Of a DNA stretch of 64,000 bases, positions 63,446 to 64,000 are shown piece after piece. Positions within the stretch are counted from its first letter, which is position 1, and each line of letters begins with the position of its first letter. The notes beneath the pieces are model-generated. The model saw nothing but the letters and a program-made list of their open reading frames with translations. It did not search any database and was not told the DNA's origin. Source of the DNA: Sarcophilus harrisii (lineage: Eukaryota; Chordata; Mammalia; Dasyuromorphia; Dasyuridae); assembly GCF_902635505.1 (NCBI RefSeq), contig NC_045431.1:1054001-1118000 (forward strand), written 5' to 3'. A program made the position numbers and the translations under genes.

Positions 63446-64000
63446 TCTTTCTGATTCAGAGTTCAAAACTCTTGTCATTACTCTCTGTTCCATCTTTTAC
63501 TGTGTCTATAATTATAATGATTTCTAGAAATCAAGCATCCGTTTCTATGATATGTGTAAACTTCTACCTCCATCTGTGAATAATGAACTCTGCCAATCAC
63601 GAAAACAACCCATTTCTCCACTCACACCAGAAAAGCTGAGGTGGATGCTGGCTTTTGTTCTGTGACATCCACCATGGCTATTAACACTTTAACAAGATGT
63701 TAACCTTCACCATTCATTTTAGGGCTTAAAGAAATAGAGGCTCAAAACTAAAAAAGAATTTCTGGCCTAAAAGATCCCCTTTAAGAGGGGCTGGTAAGCA
63801 GGAACCACAGTGTTCTGCTAAATGCTCTGATCACAGCCACCAAGGTGCAGTGTGCAGAAGTGAGGACGGACACAAATTAAAGCTATCTTCCCACTGTGCA
63901 CCGCTTTCATTTGGATGTATAAGCCTGTCTCTTGTAGTCGAAAGACAAAAAGAAGGAACATGATGGAATACGGGGTAGTCTTCAGTATGTTTCCCCATAG

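Larger units (their letters stand above)
61693..64000 (-). other. EVC: EVC intron (partial, runs off the window)
   Basis: 2.3 kb. It holds an L1 ORF2 3' fragment at about 61815-61970 (sense), unique-looking sequence from about 62000 to 63200, and an antisense MIR at 63300-63445. I searched both strands for the preceding EVC exon by its expected residues and did not see it. Confidence 0.75.

Overview
The window is mammalian nuclear DNA and most likely marsupial. It has long introns, low gene density and many dispersed repeats. The repeats are tRNA-headed CORE-SINEs ending in an aacaacaa-type tail, L2 and CR1/L3 remnants, an L1 lineage with a marsupial-type 3' end, and a short hAT element with TIR CAGGGGTCCTCAAACT. 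The genus cannot be read from the sequence alone. No bacterial features, CRISPR arrays, rRNA or tRNA genes were seen.

Two host genes face each other tail to tail. CRMP1 (dihydropyrimidinase-related protein 1) lies on the plus strand, with eleven exons from 1835 to a stop at 23725 and a 3' UTR of about 1.1 kb ending near 24830. The exons join in frame to 1406 coding bases. This matches human residues 105-572 (numbering from my recollection of the human protein) with no indel. The first exons lie upstream of the window. EVC (Ellis-van Creveld protein) lies on the minus strand. Its last seven coding exons run from 61692 down to a stop at 40437-40439, join with consistent phases, and give about 291 C-terminal residues. 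This convergent CRMP1-EVC pair is the arrangement known at human 4p16.

Region by region: 1-24.8 kb is CRMP1. 24.8-40.4 kb is intergenic and holds a 5.6-kb L1 and, directly after it, a second short L1, each with its own target-site duplication. 40.4-61.7 kb is EVC, including a 10-kb intron that collects a class II ERV gag remnant, a complete hAT MITE and a young 5'-truncated L1. A solo ERV LTR with a perfect 6-bp duplication lies in the same intron. 61.7-64 kb is EVC intron with older repeats.

The most unusual observation is an unannotated 114-base open segment at 18485-18598 in CRMP1 intron 11. It is flanked by acceptor and donor sites and its phase (0/0) matches both neighbouring exons, so it could be an in-frame cassette exon of 38 residues. 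A weaker 90-base candidate lies in the large EVC intron. I see no new multi-gene system in this window.
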